DNA of 64,000 nt from Sediminibacterium sp. C3 (GTDB taxonomy: Bacteria > Bacteroidota > Bacteroidia > Chitinophagales > Chitinophagaceae). A model generated the notes under the pieces. The model was given only the letters and a program-made list of their open reading frames with translations, made no database searches and had not been told where the DNA came from. Numbering within the stretch: position 1 is the stretch's first letter; every line of letters begins with the position of its first letter. Made by a program: the position numbers and the translations under genes. The stretch covers positions 1,607,168 through 1,671,167 of the forward strand of contig NZ_KI669560.1 in assembly GCF_000508085.1 (NCBI RefSeq), read 5' to 3'. Positions 53,678 through 63,600 of this stretch are shown piece after piece.

Positions 53678-55221
53678 AATTTAAACCCGAATGTTAACAT
53701 CATATTCCCTCTATTACCGGTTTGATTAGCAAAAGTATTGGGTTTGTCATTCAATCTGTAGGCAAATACAGACTCCTTATTCATGATATGAGAGTAAGAG
53801 AGGTCAATGAAAATACCTTTGTTTCTGTACCCAATACCACCAGATCCAATTACCCGGCTGGCCTGAATTGCTTCATCCTGATAAGGGCTTCCATAATAGG
53901 CTGCACCCAATCTGAACATGATGGTATGAAACTTTAGTTCACCCCCGATTCTTGCATTGATATTCCCTTTTAAATTGTCAATTACAGCTTCATTTAATGC
54001 GGAATAATAATTTCTGAATCCGGCATCAAATGCGTTTTCAGAAGCAACGGCAAATCTTGCCCCCTTATAATGAACATATTCCAGATCGGCACTAATAAAT
54101 CCTTTTTGTAAACGGGTATCACTTACTTCTCTAAGTACAATGCTAAAGCTACCAATTGCTCTCCAGGGAGTAGTAATGGTATATTTGCTTCTGCCTGCCT
54201 GACCATTGTTTAAATTATCGCTGCTCTCTGAACGTCTGCCAGCGTATCCTTCAGTATCGGCAATTAAGGAAGCTCTAATTCTATCTGTCATTGAAATAAT
54301 CTGTGGGCTATGGAAGGCAAAACCAACCCTGACATAGTCGGAAGGCTTATACATGGTCCCCAGTTTTAATCCTATACCCGCTCCCTGAGAAGTATAGGTT
54401 TCCCTGAATTCAAAAAAGCTGAACTGATTGCCCGGATCATTTGTGGCATCTCTTTCACTGTAAAATAGTTCTCTTGAATATTTAATAATGGGGATTACTA
54501 AACTACCTCCAACATAAAGTTTGTCTGCCATATTCCCTGCCAATCCCAATGCTATTTCGTTATAGCCCCCACTGGTTCTGGCGTTGTGTAATTGGTTAAT
54601 ACCTGATGAAATTGGCACCAGACTCTGATAACCTTCTACTCTCCCCCCCGGGCCGCTTAAGGTATCCACCAGAAAGGTTCTGAAGGCAAGAGATGATCCA
54701 AAAATATAATTGCTTAGTGCTGCATTGGTATCTGCGCGGTCACGGGTTAACTCTTCCAGATATTTCTCGGTAAACGAACTGAAATTATTCAATCCCCTGA
54801 AACTAACCTGATTATTGTAGTTGGCCAGTTGATTCACCGAAATAGCAAAAGCAGAGCTGGTCCATTTACTGTAACCATTTCTATTGCTGCCAGCCAGTAT
54901 TAATCCACTTGTTCCCAACCCAAATCCAGATCTGGTAGAACTGGTATCGTTTCCACGGTAATTGAATTTATTGTTATTCATCACCATTCCAGGTGATAAT
55001 ACCAACTCTCTGGTTTTGTATAATCCAATGCCTGCAGGGTTTACGTGGTTGGCGGTAATATCACCACCCAGTGATCCCATTACTCCACCCACTGCCATGT
55101 TTCTGGCAGTTCCATTCGGCGTGAACCAGGAGAGCCTAATGGCTTCATCAATCGTTTGGGATTTTGCGGTAAGGGCAAAGAATGACAGGCCGCTTATAAA
55201 TAAGCCGAAATATTTTTTCAT
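53674..55221 (-). CDS. Outer-membrane protein, OmpP1/FadL-like
   Basis: A 515-residue exported barrel. The signal peptide ends near TAKSQ, and the N-terminus shows the FadL-type segment ARNMAVGGVMGSLGGDITANHVNPAGIGLYK. The C-terminus ends in the aromatic strand MMLTFGFKF expected for BAM-dependent insertion. The family takes up hydrophobic compounds such as long-chain fatty acids. I chose ATG 55221, at the signal peptide. It follows a lipoprotein gene by 26 bases on the same strand. Confidence 0.87.
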   Translation of the reverse strand: MKKYFGLFISGLSFFALTAKSQTIDEAIRLSWFTPNGTARNMAVGGVMGSLGGDITANHVNPAGIGLYKTRELVLSPGMVMNNNKFNYRGNDTSSTRSGFGLGTSGLILAGSNRNGYSKWTSSAFAISVNQLANYNNQVSFRGLNNFSSFTEKYLEELTRDRADTNAALSNYIFGSSLAFRTFLVDTLSGPGGRVEGYQSLVPISSGINQLHNARTSGGYNEIALGLAGNMADKLYVGGSLVIPIIKYSRELFYSERDATNDPGNQFSFFEFRETYTSQGAGIGLKLGTMYKPSDYVRVGFAFHSPQIISMTDRIRASLIADTEGYAGRRSESSDNLNNGQAGRSKYTITTPWRAIGSFSIVLREVSDTRLQKGFISADLEYVHYKGARFAVASENAFDAGFRNYYSALNEAVIDNLKGNINARIGGELKFHTIMFRLGAAYYGSPYQDEAIQASRVIGSGGIGYRNKGIFIDLSYSHIMNKESVFAYRLNDKPNTFANQTGNRGNMMLTFGFKF

Positions 55222-55247
55222 ACTTGTTTTGTTAAATGCTGGCAATA

Positions 55248-56081
55248 TTAGTTTCTACCACCTCTGCCTGTACTTGCGCTTGATCCGGTACTCTTAAATC
55301 CACCACTTGCACCACCAGCATTGCTGTTTGTCATTGGTACAGATCCATTATTGCTAAAGGTTCTGATAGAACGGTCAAAGCTATTGGATTGTCCACCAGG
55401 TGTGCTAGGTGTTGAAAATACTCTTTTCACCAAATTACCAAAGTTATTGCTGCTTCCGTTAGAGCCTGGTGCATACCAGTCACCCCCTTTTGCTGAATTG
55501 CTATTGTTATACATTCTGTTTCTTAATGCACTCAAATTGGATCCTGAACCGGAAGTCATGATATTTGCTTTTGGATTTGCATAAGTGATTACGGAGAAGA
55601 ATGGGTTGTTCCAGCCTATGGGATTCATAAAACCACCACCAATGAATCCACCTCTGTAAAATCCACCACCATAAAATCCACCACCAAAGTAATTATTCCA
55701 TGCATTAAATCCGGGGCTGAAACCAAAACCAATATTCCATGGATTCAACACTGGATTCAACATCCAGGGATTCATTAAATTGGCATAGCCTAAACTATAG
55801 GGTGAAAAATCATAACGCATATCATTCCAGTAGCTGAAATTATCTATTGAACCCCAACGGTCTCTGTTGCCTACTTTCATTCTTAAATAACGATCGTCCA
55901 TGGTACTTACGTATTCCTGGTAACGATCATCACTGTTTTTACCACTTGCATAAGCATAAGTCTCTCTATCCTCACCGGGAGAGAAATATACATCATCCGG
56001 TGTTTGACCTGATTGATAGGCCGTGCTGCAGCCACTTAAGATGGTAACAAGTGTTAGCGCACTGAATACAAGCTTTTTCAT
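55248..56081 (-). CDS. Lipoprotein with Gly/Phe/Asn-rich central region
   Basis: A 277-residue lipoprotein with a clear lipobox (ILSGC, Cys18). The middle is low complexity, with repeated GGGFYGGGFYRGGF-type units near residues 120-155, and the tail is Ser/Gly/Asn-rich (about 170-277). It looks like a surface or envelope structural protein. No named family. It sits upstream of the FadL-like gene and diverges from proS; this gene group recurs in Bacteroidota by my recollection, which I could not check. Confidence 0.72.
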   Translation of the reverse strand: MKKLVFSALTLVTILSGCSTAYQSGQTPDDVYFSPGEDRETYAYASGKNSDDRYQEYVSTMDDRYLRMKVGNRDRWGSIDNFSYWNDMRYDFSPYSLGYANLMNPWMLNPVLNPWNIGFGFSPGFNAWNNYFGGGFYGGGFYRGGFIGGGFMNPIGWNNPFFSVITYANPKANIMTSGSGSNLSALRNRMYNNSNSAKGGDWYAPGSNGSSNNFGNLVKRVFSTPSTPGGQSNSFDRSIRTFSNNGSVPMTNSNAGGASGGFKSTGSSASTGRGGRN

Positions 56082-56221
56082 GATTTTCCTTTTTAGGTGC
56101 ATCAATTTGGTTGAGTGAAGTTACATACATTTGCGAATGGTAACTACAAACAATTAAAGGCAAATTACATGCCAACTAACAAATGTTAGTGTTGTTTAGG
56201 TTAAAAAAAATAAAAATATTT

Positions 56222-57699
56222 ATGGGAAAGGAGCTAACCTCAAGATCGCAGGATTATTCACAATGGTATAACGACTTAATTATCAAGGGCCAGCTGGCGG
56301 ATTATTCTGCTGTAAGGGGCTGTATGGTCATCAAACCCTATGGGTTTGCATTGTGGGAAAATATGAGGGATGTGTTAGATAAAATGTTTAAGGAGACTGG
56401 ACATCAGAATGCCTATTTCCCGCTTTTCGTACCCAAGAGCTTATTTGAAGCTGAGGAGAAGAATGCTGAAGGGTTTGCTAAAGAATGTGCAGTGGTTACC
56501 CATTATCGTTTAAAAACAGATCCGAATAATGCAGGTAAGCTAATGGTTGATCCGGAAGCAAAACTTGAAGAAGAGCTGGTGGTGCGTCCAACCAGTGAAG
56601 CCATTATCTGGAATACCTATAAAGGATGGATTCAAAGTTATCGTGACCTGCCCCTGCTGATTAATCAATGGGCAAATGTAGTGCGATGGGAAATGCGTAC
56701 GCGTTTATTCCTGCGTACGGCAGAATTTCTTTGGCAGGAAGGTCATACTGCACATGCAACTGCTGAAGAAGCCATTGAAGAAACCAGACGCATGCTGGAT
56801 GTTTACGCTGATTTTGCTGAGAACTGGATGGCCTTGCCGGTTATAAAGGGAGTAAAGTCGCCCAATGAGCGTTTTGCCGGAGCAGAAGATACCTTTTGCA
56901 TTGAGGCGCTCATGCAGGATGGTAAAGCATTACAGGCAGGCACCTCCCATTTTCTGGGTCAGAATTTTGCAAAAGCATTCGATGTAAAGTTCAGCGACAA
57001 GAATAATAAACTTGATTATGTATGGGCAACCAGCTGGGGAGTGAGTACCCGATTAATTGGTGGATTGGTAATGGCGCATAGTGATGATGACGGATTGATA
57101 ATACCTCCACGGATTGCGCCGATTCAGGTGGTTATTGTGCCTATCTATAAAGGAGAGGATCAGAAGGCTCAGATTGACGAAGTAGTAAGTGTAATGATGA
57201 AGGAGATGAAAGCCCTAGGTATTACCGTTAAGTACGATGACGCTGACAATAGCAGACCGGGATGGAAATTTGCAGAATATGAATTGAAGGGGGTGCCTGT
57301 TAGAATAGCAGTTGGCGCAAGAGACCTGGCCAATCAGGTGGTAGAAGTTGCCAGAAGGGATACCAAAGAAAACAAAACATCTCTATTTCAGGTATCGCTG
57401 CATATACTAAGGAATTGCTGAATGAGATTCAGATAGCCATGTTTAATAAGGCAAAAGCTTTCCAACAGGAACATATTACTACAGCAAATACCTGGGAGGA
57501 ATTCGTAAACATACTGGATACCAAGGCAGGATTTGTATCTGCCCATTGGGATGGAACACCTGAGACAGAGGAAAAAATTAAGGAACTGTCAAAAGCAACC
57601 ATTCGCTGTATTCCACTGGATAATCCTCAGGAAGAAGGCATTTGCATTTTATCCGGAAAAAAATCTACCCAAAGAGTGCTGTTTGCGAGGGCATATTGA
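56222..57699 (+). CDS. proS: Prolyl-tRNA synthetase (frameshifted near 57386)
   Basis: ProS charges tRNA-Pro. The protein starts at ATG 56222 ([20 protein letters not shown]) and is of the short, archaeal/eukaryotic-like class without an editing domain: class II motif 2 in [23 protein letters not shown], motif 3 region [19 protein letters not shown]. The frame is lost after [13 protein letters not shown]; one extra T at 57386-57388 restores [16 protein letters not shown] and the conserved C-terminal domain to 57699 (492 residues). Without it, the protein would end at 57421. Since the enzyme is essential, an error in the sequence is likely. Confidence 0.9.
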
Positions 57700-57711
57700 T
57701 ATATTTATTAT

Positions 57712-58656
57712 ATGGAATATAATAAATACAGCCTTAGCTTTAAAGGGAGTGGCGCATCCTATTTTAAGATATTGCTAGTCAATATCATCCTGGTAACCAT
57801 TACCCTGGGATTGTATTATCCGTGGGCAAGGGCTCGTTCTCTGCAGTATTTCTACAGTAATACGCTGTTCAATGGTCAGGCTTTTGTATTTACCGGAACT
57901 GGGTCAGAAATGTTTAAGGGTTTCATCAAAGCTTTTATTTTATTAATTGGCATATATGGATTGGTGACCTATCTGGTATTGAACGAACAGGAACTGGTAG
58001 GCCTCGCACTTTTTTATATCTTCTTTCTACTACTGCTCCCGCTTGCTATCCATGGTTCCTACAGATATCGGTTTGCCAAAACTGCTTGGAGTGGAATTCG
58101 TTTTGGGTATACAGGAGACAAATGGGAATTATTTGCACTTTTTATTAAAGGGACACTGTTAACACTGATAACATTTGGAATTTATGGTGCCTGGTTCATG
58201 ATGAATCTGAGAAGATATCTGTTGTGTAATGTAAAAATCGGGGATGCCAGATTTTCTTACAAAGGGGTTGGCGGAGAATATTTTTGGTTGAACCTGAAAG
58301 GATATTTCTTAAGCATTTTTACGCTGGGACTCTATTTTTTCTGGTGGCAAAAAGATTTATATGCTTATTTTATTAATAACCTAAGATTGACCAGGGGAGA
58401 ACAGACGATGCTGTTACGATCAACCGCTACAGGAGGAGATTTTCTTGCGTTGATTTTGGTGAATCTTTTGCTTTTTGTGTTTACGCTGGGACTGGCTACT
58501 CCATGGATTGCTGTCAGAACTATGCGATTTTTATTTTCGAATATGGTGTTGGATGGCACCATTGCTTTTGATGAATTGCAACAGACCCAGCCAAATTATG
58601 ATGATGCAACGGGAGAAGATATTGCCGACTTTTTAGACTTTGGATTTATTATATAA
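57712..58656 (+). CDS. DUF898 (YjgN-like) membrane protein
   Basis: A 314-residue membrane protein built of three similar modules, each starting with an FxGxGxxYF-like motif (SFKGSGASYF, RFGYTGDKWEL, SYKGVGGEYFW) followed by paired hydrophobic helices with a TLGLYYPWAR / TFGIYGAWFM / TLGLYFFWWQ turn. This is the DUF898 repeat. Function unknown. Its stop overlaps the M48 peptidase start by 1 base, a coupling that suggests a joint role. Confidence 0.85.
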   Translation: MEYNKYSLSFKGSGASYFKILLVNIILVTITLGLYYPWARARSLQYFYSNTLFNGQAFVFTGTGSEMFKGFIKAFILLIGIYGLVTYLVLNEQELVGLALFYIFFLLLLPLAIHGSYRYRFAKTAWSGIRFGYTGDKWELFALFIKGTLLTLITFGIYGAWFMMNLRRYLLCNVKIGDARFSYKGVGGEYFWLNLKGYFLSIFTLGLYFFWWQKDLYAYFINNLRLTRGEQTMLLRSTATGGDFLALILVNLLLFVFTLGLATPWIAVRTMRFLFSNMVLDGTIAFDELQQTQPNYDDATGEDIADFLDFGFII

Positions 58657-59729
58657 TGGAAGTACTTAATTCAGTTCAATATTTTGATGGATTGCAGGCT
58701 GGCCCTCAATCGGCATTGTTACATATTTCTGAAGCAGGTTTCTCTCTTCAGGTGGGTCCTATCTGGAATGCAGGTGCGCCGGTTTTATATTTCCCCAAAG
58801 TAGAATGTTCCTATCAAAAAGCAGATCATCAGCTCATCGTTTTTTTGAATAAAAAAACGGGAGCCTACTTTACGGTTGATACACATGACCCAACAGCAGT
58901 GGCCATTATTCAATTACTTCAACCAGTTGAGAAGTCTTTCGCAACAAGCTTGTTTAAACTGAATGCCTTTTCGTTGTTGTTGATTGTTCTGTTATTATTT
59001 TCCGGAGTATACTGGGGGATTGCAACCGTTGTTCCATGGGCGGGTCTTAAAATCATCAAACCTGAAACAGAAACAGAATTGGGAGAAAAAATGCATGAGG
59101 CGATGATGGGGGATGCCAGCGTTGACAGAAGGAAAACAGCTCTGGTTCAGTCATTTGCCAACTCTTTGGAATTGAGCAAGGTCTATCCGATAAAAATTAC
59201 GGTGGTAAAAAACCAGGAAGTAAATGCCTATGCGATACCAGGAGGGAATATAGTAGTATATACAGGCATATTGCGTACCATGCAATCGCCTGATGAACTG
59301 GCAGCATTGCTGGGGCATGAAGCGGCTCATATTACTGAGCGACATAGTTTGCGATCGGTCCTGCGTTCTGCGGCAACAGGTTTAATGATATCTGTCATTT
59401 TCAATGATGTTTCCGGAATCTTATCCATATTGGTAGAAAATGCAGAAGGATTGCGATCGATGCAGTTCTCCAGAAGTATGGAAGAGAATGCAGATGAAGT
59501 GGGTATGAAAGTGCTGGTGAAAAATAAAATAAATCCTCTGGCAATGAAACAGCTGATGCAAACTTTAAAAGAGAATGCACCTGAAATGCCTTCTGTTCTA
59601 AGTTTTATGTCCACACACCCTGCAACGGATGACAGAATTAAACATGCGGAGACTTTTGCTATTCCTTATAAAAACAGTTCCTTTGCAGCGAATCCACTCA
59701 GGGATTCAATCTGGAGAGAACTAAAGTAA
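58656..59729 (+). CDS. M48-family membrane metallopeptidase
   Basis: A 357-residue zinc peptidase. Residues 1-90 form a small N-terminal domain, one membrane helix lies near 107-125, and the catalytic domain has H221-E222-x2-H225 (GHEAAH) with the third ligand E in EENADEVGMK. The family (HtpX, Oma1, BepA) degrades misfolded envelope proteins. Coupled to the DUF898 gene by a 1-base overlap and to truB by a 1-base gap. Confidence 0.88.
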   Translation: MEVLNSVQYFDGLQAGPQSALLHISEAGFSLQVGPIWNAGAPVLYFPKVECSYQKADHQLIVFLNKKTGAYFTVDTHDPTAVAIIQLLQPVEKSFATSLFKLNAFSLLLIVLLLFSGVYWGIATVVPWAGLKIIKPETETELGEKMHEAMMGDASVDRRKTALVQSFANSLELSKVYPIKITVVKNQEVNAYAIPGGNIVVYTGILRTMQSPDELAALLGHEAAHITERHSLRSVLRSAATGLMISVIFNDVSGILSILVENAEGLRSMQFSRSMEENADEVGMKVLVKNKINPLAMKQLMQTLKENAPEMPSVLSFMSTHPATDDRIKHAETFAIPYKNSSFAANPLRDSIWRELK

Positions 59730-59730
59730 A

Positions 59731-60432
59731 ATGAAGCAGAAAGAAATTCATCCCGCATTGCAACCTTATTTGGAAGGACAGGCTATTTTAATAGATAAAC
59801 CCGTTCACTGGACTTCATTTGATGTTGTCAGGAAAATTAGAAATATTACCCGCATTGTAAAAGTAGGACATGCCGGAACCCTTGATCCATTGGCAACTGG
59901 TTTGTTGATTGTGTGTACCGGAAAGTATACAAAGAAAATTAATGAGTACATGGGAATGGAAAAAGAGTATACGGGTACTTTTACTTTGGGATCAACCACA
60001 CCTACATATGATTTAGAATCTGAACCGGTTAATTTTTGTGATACCGACCATTTGAGCGAATCACAAATAAAAGCTGCAACGCAGGAATTCACCGGACTGA
60101 TTATGCAGGTTCCGCCTATTCATTCTGCTATAAAGCAGGAAGGTAAGCCAGTTTATTTAGCGGCAAGAAAGGGATTAGATGTGGTGCTGGAGCCAAGACC
60201 GGTAACCATCCACGCATTTGAGATTGAAAAAATAGAAATGCCTGTGGTTTATTTCAGGGTAGTGTGTTCAACAGGAACCTATATCAGAAGCCTTGCCCAT
60301 GATTTCGGAAAAGCATTGGGAGTAGGGGCATATATGAGTTCACTAAGAAGAACCAGGATTGGCCATTTCCAGGTATCTGATGCCGAAACCATGGAATCCT
60401 TTGAATCAAAGATTGAACAATTGAAAGCTTAG
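59731..60432 (+). CDS. truB: tRNA pseudouridine(55) synthase
   Basis: TruB makes pseudouridine 55 in the T-loop of tRNAs. The 233-residue product contains the catalytic Asp in HAGTLDPLATGLLIV, the VHWTSFDVVRK N-terminal segment, the YTGTFTLGSTTPTYDLE thumb, and CSTGTYIRSLAHDFG. It is the short form that lacks the C-terminal PUA domain. It ends by overlapping the convergent BamA-like gene by 4 bases. Confidence 0.95.
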   Translation: MKQKEIHPALQPYLEGQAILIDKPVHWTSFDVVRKIRNITRIVKVGHAGTLDPLATGLLIVCTGKYTKKINEYMGMEKEYTGTFTLGSTTPTYDLESEPVNFCDTDHLSESQIKAATQEFTGLIMQVPPIHSAIKQEGKPVYLAARKGLDVVLEPRPVTIHAFEIEKIEMPVVYFRVVCSTGTYIRSLAHDFGKALGVGAYMSSLRRTRIGHFQVSDAETMESFESKIEQLKA

Positions 60433-62816
60433 AATGGAAGTCCTATTCCAAGCTGTAATGCGAAATTGGGAACCTTAATGCCATTAGGTCTGGTATCGTT
60501 CCATGTAAAGTCTTTAATGCTCATCCAACCATTGTTTGTCGCTCGAAGGGGATCTTTTAATTTATAGGCAAAATCTAATCTGATCAGAAAATAAGACATG
60601 TCGAAGCGTAGGCCGGTTCCAATACCAATGGCCATATCTCTTGTAAAATTGCTGAGAGAAAATCGGGTGTCAATATCTGTTGAAGCTGCTCGTTTAATAT
60701 TCCATACGTTACCAATATCCGCATACAGTGCAGACCCAATTTTAAAACTACCAATGCTGGCTAATTGAAATCGGTACTCAACATTAAACTCCAGTTGCAT
60801 ATCTCCAAAACGATCCCTGAATGCATTGGCAGCGGTGTCTCTTTCACTCTGGTTAGAGCTACCCAATCCCAGTTGTCTCAATCTCCAGGCTCGCATACTG
60901 TTGGGACCACCTGCAGAGAACTGTTTGTAGAAGGGTAGAGTAGGTCCAATAATGGTATCCCCGCCATAATTGTACCCCATACCGGCAAACGCCCGATAGG
61001 CCAATTCAGATTTCGGAAACTTTACCGACTGTTTGTATTCTGTTTCCAGTTTTAAATAGCGGTAGATATTGCCCTTTAATCCAGGGATAAATCCAAATAG
61101 GCCTCCGGCTTCTTCAACTGCAATCCGATAAAACTTGTCTTTTGCCGGATTTCTGCTTCCCTTAGTTGTTTTTACAAAAGAAAAACTCTGACTCACAATA
61201 CTTCCTTCATTAAAAGAAGCCTTCAGGAATGGGTTTTTAATGATTAACTGATCCAATGAATCCAGTTTTTCAATTGAGTATAATTCTACATTGATAGGTT
61301 TGTACAAAAAGGAACTGTTTCCCTTTTTCCACTCAAAGCCATAGCTGGTAGTGAAATTTCTGATATTATAAAAGTTTCTCCTGTCCACATAACCCAGATT
61401 CACAGACCAAAGGGTTCTTTTGTTATCCAGCAGGTCCAATCCCTTCCAAGGTTTAAAGGGTTGAATGATTCCCGGGAAAATATAAGTGTGTCCGACATTA
61501 AAAAGGAAGGTTTGAAATAACTGGTCTGGCTGATTAGTGCTGTTCAGGATATTTAATTCAACTCCCGTTCTTACAGTTGCCACTGATTGAATGGCATTTT
61601 TCCAGACATTTCTGTTGTTATAGGAAAAGTTGGTTGTAATACCCAGCAGATTGGTAACACCAATATCGGCAATATTTCTACTGGCTTCCAGATCAACCGT
61701 AAAACTTTGTTTAACGGCAGGTGTCATAAAAAAATACATGTCCAGCGTGTCTTTATCCCTGATTTCCGGGCGGATATCTACGTTTTGCCAGGCGGGTAAT
61801 TGACCTAATGCATTTGCAGTTTTAAAAAAACGTTGCTCGTTGTAAACATCTCCTTTTGAAAAATAAGTGTCTTCTTTCATGGGCCTGTAATTGAACAAGC
61901 CCTTTTTGTAGCGTATGCTTCCATTCGGAATTTTCTTCTCAAAAAAAGATTTGTCTTTCAACAAACTATCAGGTACATCCGAGATTTTCGTTTCAGGATA
62001 ATAATGCAGATTGCCAATATGGTATTTGATTAAGCGGGAACTATCTTCCAGTTCTCTTTGTTTGATGGTAATATCCCAGTTTGGATTTTCTTTTTTTGCT
62101 TTGGCTATTTCAGATAAGAGCTTTGCCTGCTCAAAAGGGTCAGTGGTTAAAGAAAAGAGTTTGGTATTATTGGAATCAACGTAAGCGTAAACATCTTCAC
62201 GGGTAATTTTATAATAGCCACTTTTTCTGAATAATCCTACCAGTCGATCCAGTTCGTTACTGATGATTTCCTTAGAGTAGGGTTTATTCTTTTTTAGAAG
62301 ACTTTTACCAGATTCTGTACTGGCTAAATGCTGCAGGGATGAATCATTCATTTCAATGGTTACTTCGTCAATGCTGATGTTTTTTCCTGCATTGATATTC
62401 ATAAACACACTGGTTCTTATTTGGTCTTTCACCGTGTCGATAGTGTAAGAATTGGTTAAATCTGCATAGTAATATCCCTGTGCATTCAGGTATGAATTCA
62501 TGAAAAGAGCAGAACGGAGAATATTACTGGTATCGAAAACAGGCGGGTTTTTAATTTTATAAAATAATCCAAATTGCTGTTGTTTGGGTACTTTTAAACT
62601 GTCGTCCCAGTAATTTTGCAAATTGGTTAATAAACGTTTTTTCTCATCTTTGGTAAAATTGCCATTCAGATTAATCTGATTGTCATAAACAAAGGGCTGG
62701 TTTTTAGGATAGTTTCTAACCCAGGTTCTTTTTTGTTCAGCACAGGATACCAGGAATAATAATGTGAAAATGAATCCAATTGTGCTGTAGAATCGGGTAT
62801 TTACTTTAAAATGCAT
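60429..62816 (-). CDS. BamA/TamA-family outer-membrane protein (lipidated)
   Basis: A 795-residue surface-antigen-type protein. The N-terminus carries a lipobox (FLVSC), unusual for a barrel, so it may be lipid-modified. Residues ~30-380 form POTRA-like repeats and the rest a 16-strand-type barrel, with the conserved FSAGGPNSMRAWRLRQLG segment (the RGF/RGW-type loop-6 motif region) and a final aromatic strand ending GIGLPF. Bacteroidota encode several such proteins. I chose ATG 62816; a TTG two codons earlier is in frame. Confidence 0.85.
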   Translation of the reverse strand: MHFKVNTRFYSTIGFIFTLLFLVSCAEQKRTWVRNYPKNQPFVYDNQINLNGNFTKDEKKRLLTNLQNYWDDSLKVPKQQQFGLFYKIKNPPVFDTSNILRSALFMNSYLNAQGYYYADLTNSYTIDTVKDQIRTSVFMNINAGKNISIDEVTIEMNDSSLQHLASTESGKSLLKKNKPYSKEIISNELDRLVGLFRKSGYYKITREDVYAYVDSNNTKLFSLTTDPFEQAKLLSEIAKAKKENPNWDITIKQRELEDSSRLIKYHIGNLHYYPETKISDVPDSLLKDKSFFEKKIPNGSIRYKKGLFNYRPMKEDTYFSKGDVYNEQRFFKTANALGQLPAWQNVDIRPEIRDKDTLDMYFFMTPAVKQSFTVDLEASRNIADIGVTNLLGITTNFSYNNRNVWKNAIQSVATVRTGVELNILNSTNQPDQLFQTFLFNVGHTYIFPGIIQPFKPWKGLDLLDNKRTLWSVNLGYVDRRNFYNIRNFTTSYGFEWKKGNSSFLYKPINVELYSIEKLDSLDQLIIKNPFLKASFNEGSIVSQSFSFVKTTKGSRNPAKDKFYRIAVEEAGGLFGFIPGLKGNIYRYLKLETEYKQSVKFPKSELAYRAFAGMGYNYGGDTIIGPTLPFYKQFSAGGPNSMRAWRLRQLGLGSSNQSERDTAANAFRDRFGDMQLEFNVEYRFQLASIGSFKIGSALYADIGNVWNIKRAASTDIDTRFSLSNFTRDMAIGIGTGLRFDMSYFLIRLDFAYKLKDPLRATNNGWMSIKDFTWNDTRPNGIKVPNFALQLGIGLPF

Positions 62817-62821
62817 AGACA

Positions 62822-63550
62822 ATGTTAAGCAAGAATGAAGCCAAATATATTCAAAGTTTGTTCCATAAAAAACAAAGGGATGCTTTAAACTTGTTTATTG
62901 TAGAGGGAGTAAAGGGAGTAGATGAGCTTTTGAAGAGTCCCATACAGGTGCAGAAAATTTATGCACTGGACAATTGGGAACATCCCAACATGAATAAAGC
63001 TCCCCTTGTCAGAATAAGCGAATCGGCCTTACATCAAATAAGCTTACTTCAAACACCCAACAAAGTGCTGGCTATAGCATCTCAGCCGGAAATGGTTCTA
63101 CAAGCGCCAGTAAAAGGTCAATGGACCCTGGCATTGGATGGAATAAAAGATCCGGGCAATATGGGTACATTAATAAGAATAGCGGATTGGTTTGGAATTA
63201 GGCAAATTGTAGCTTCAAAGGATTCTGTTGAAGTTTTCAATCCTAAAGTGATTCAAAGTACGATGGGAAGCTTCGCTAGGGTTTCTGTTGGGTATACTTC
63301 GTTGGTAGAATATCTGAGTAAATCAGCACTACCTGTTCTGGGAGCTTTGTTAAACGGGAATTCAGTTTATCAGCAATCTGCATTGAGCGAAGGGGTACTG
63401 TTGATTGGTAATGAATCCAATGGAATCAGCGAAAATTTACTACCATTGGTTAATATACCCGTTAGTATTCCAAGAATAGGGGGAGCAGAATCACTGAACG
63501 CTGGAGTGGCCGGAGGAATCTTACTCTCTCATCTTTTAAAGCCGTCCTGA
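62822..63550 (+). CDS. RNA 2'-O-methyltransferase, SpoU/TrmH family
   Basis: A 242-residue SPOUT methyltransferase that methylates rRNA or tRNA riboses. All three family motifs are present: DGIKDPGNMGTLIRIADWFG, LIGNESNGIS and IPRIGGAESLNAGVAGGIL, which form the knot that binds SAM. An N-terminal L30e-like domain is present (EAKYIQSLFHKKQRDALNLFIVEG). The target is not clear from sequence. Its ATG is 5 bases from the start of the divergent BamA-like gene. Confidence 0.9.
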   Translation: MLSKNEAKYIQSLFHKKQRDALNLFIVEGVKGVDELLKSPIQVQKIYALDNWEHPNMNKAPLVRISESALHQISLLQTPNKVLAIASQPEMVLQAPVKGQWTLALDGIKDPGNMGTLIRIADWFGIRQIVASKDSVEVFNPKVIQSTMGSFARVSVGYTSLVEYLSKSALPVLGALLNGNSVYQQSALSEGVLLIGNESNGISENLLPLVNIPVSIPRIGGAESLNAGVAGGILLSHLLKPS

Positions 63551-63600
63551 TTATTTTGATGCATGATTTCATCAGGAATATTAAACTGCACGCCTTTATA

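Noticed and set aside
53671..53688. GGGTT/AACCC hairpin over the rimO and porin stop codons as a bidirectional terminator
   Set aside because: The stem is only 5 bp with an A/T loop, no run of T on either side beyond two or three bases; too weak to call.
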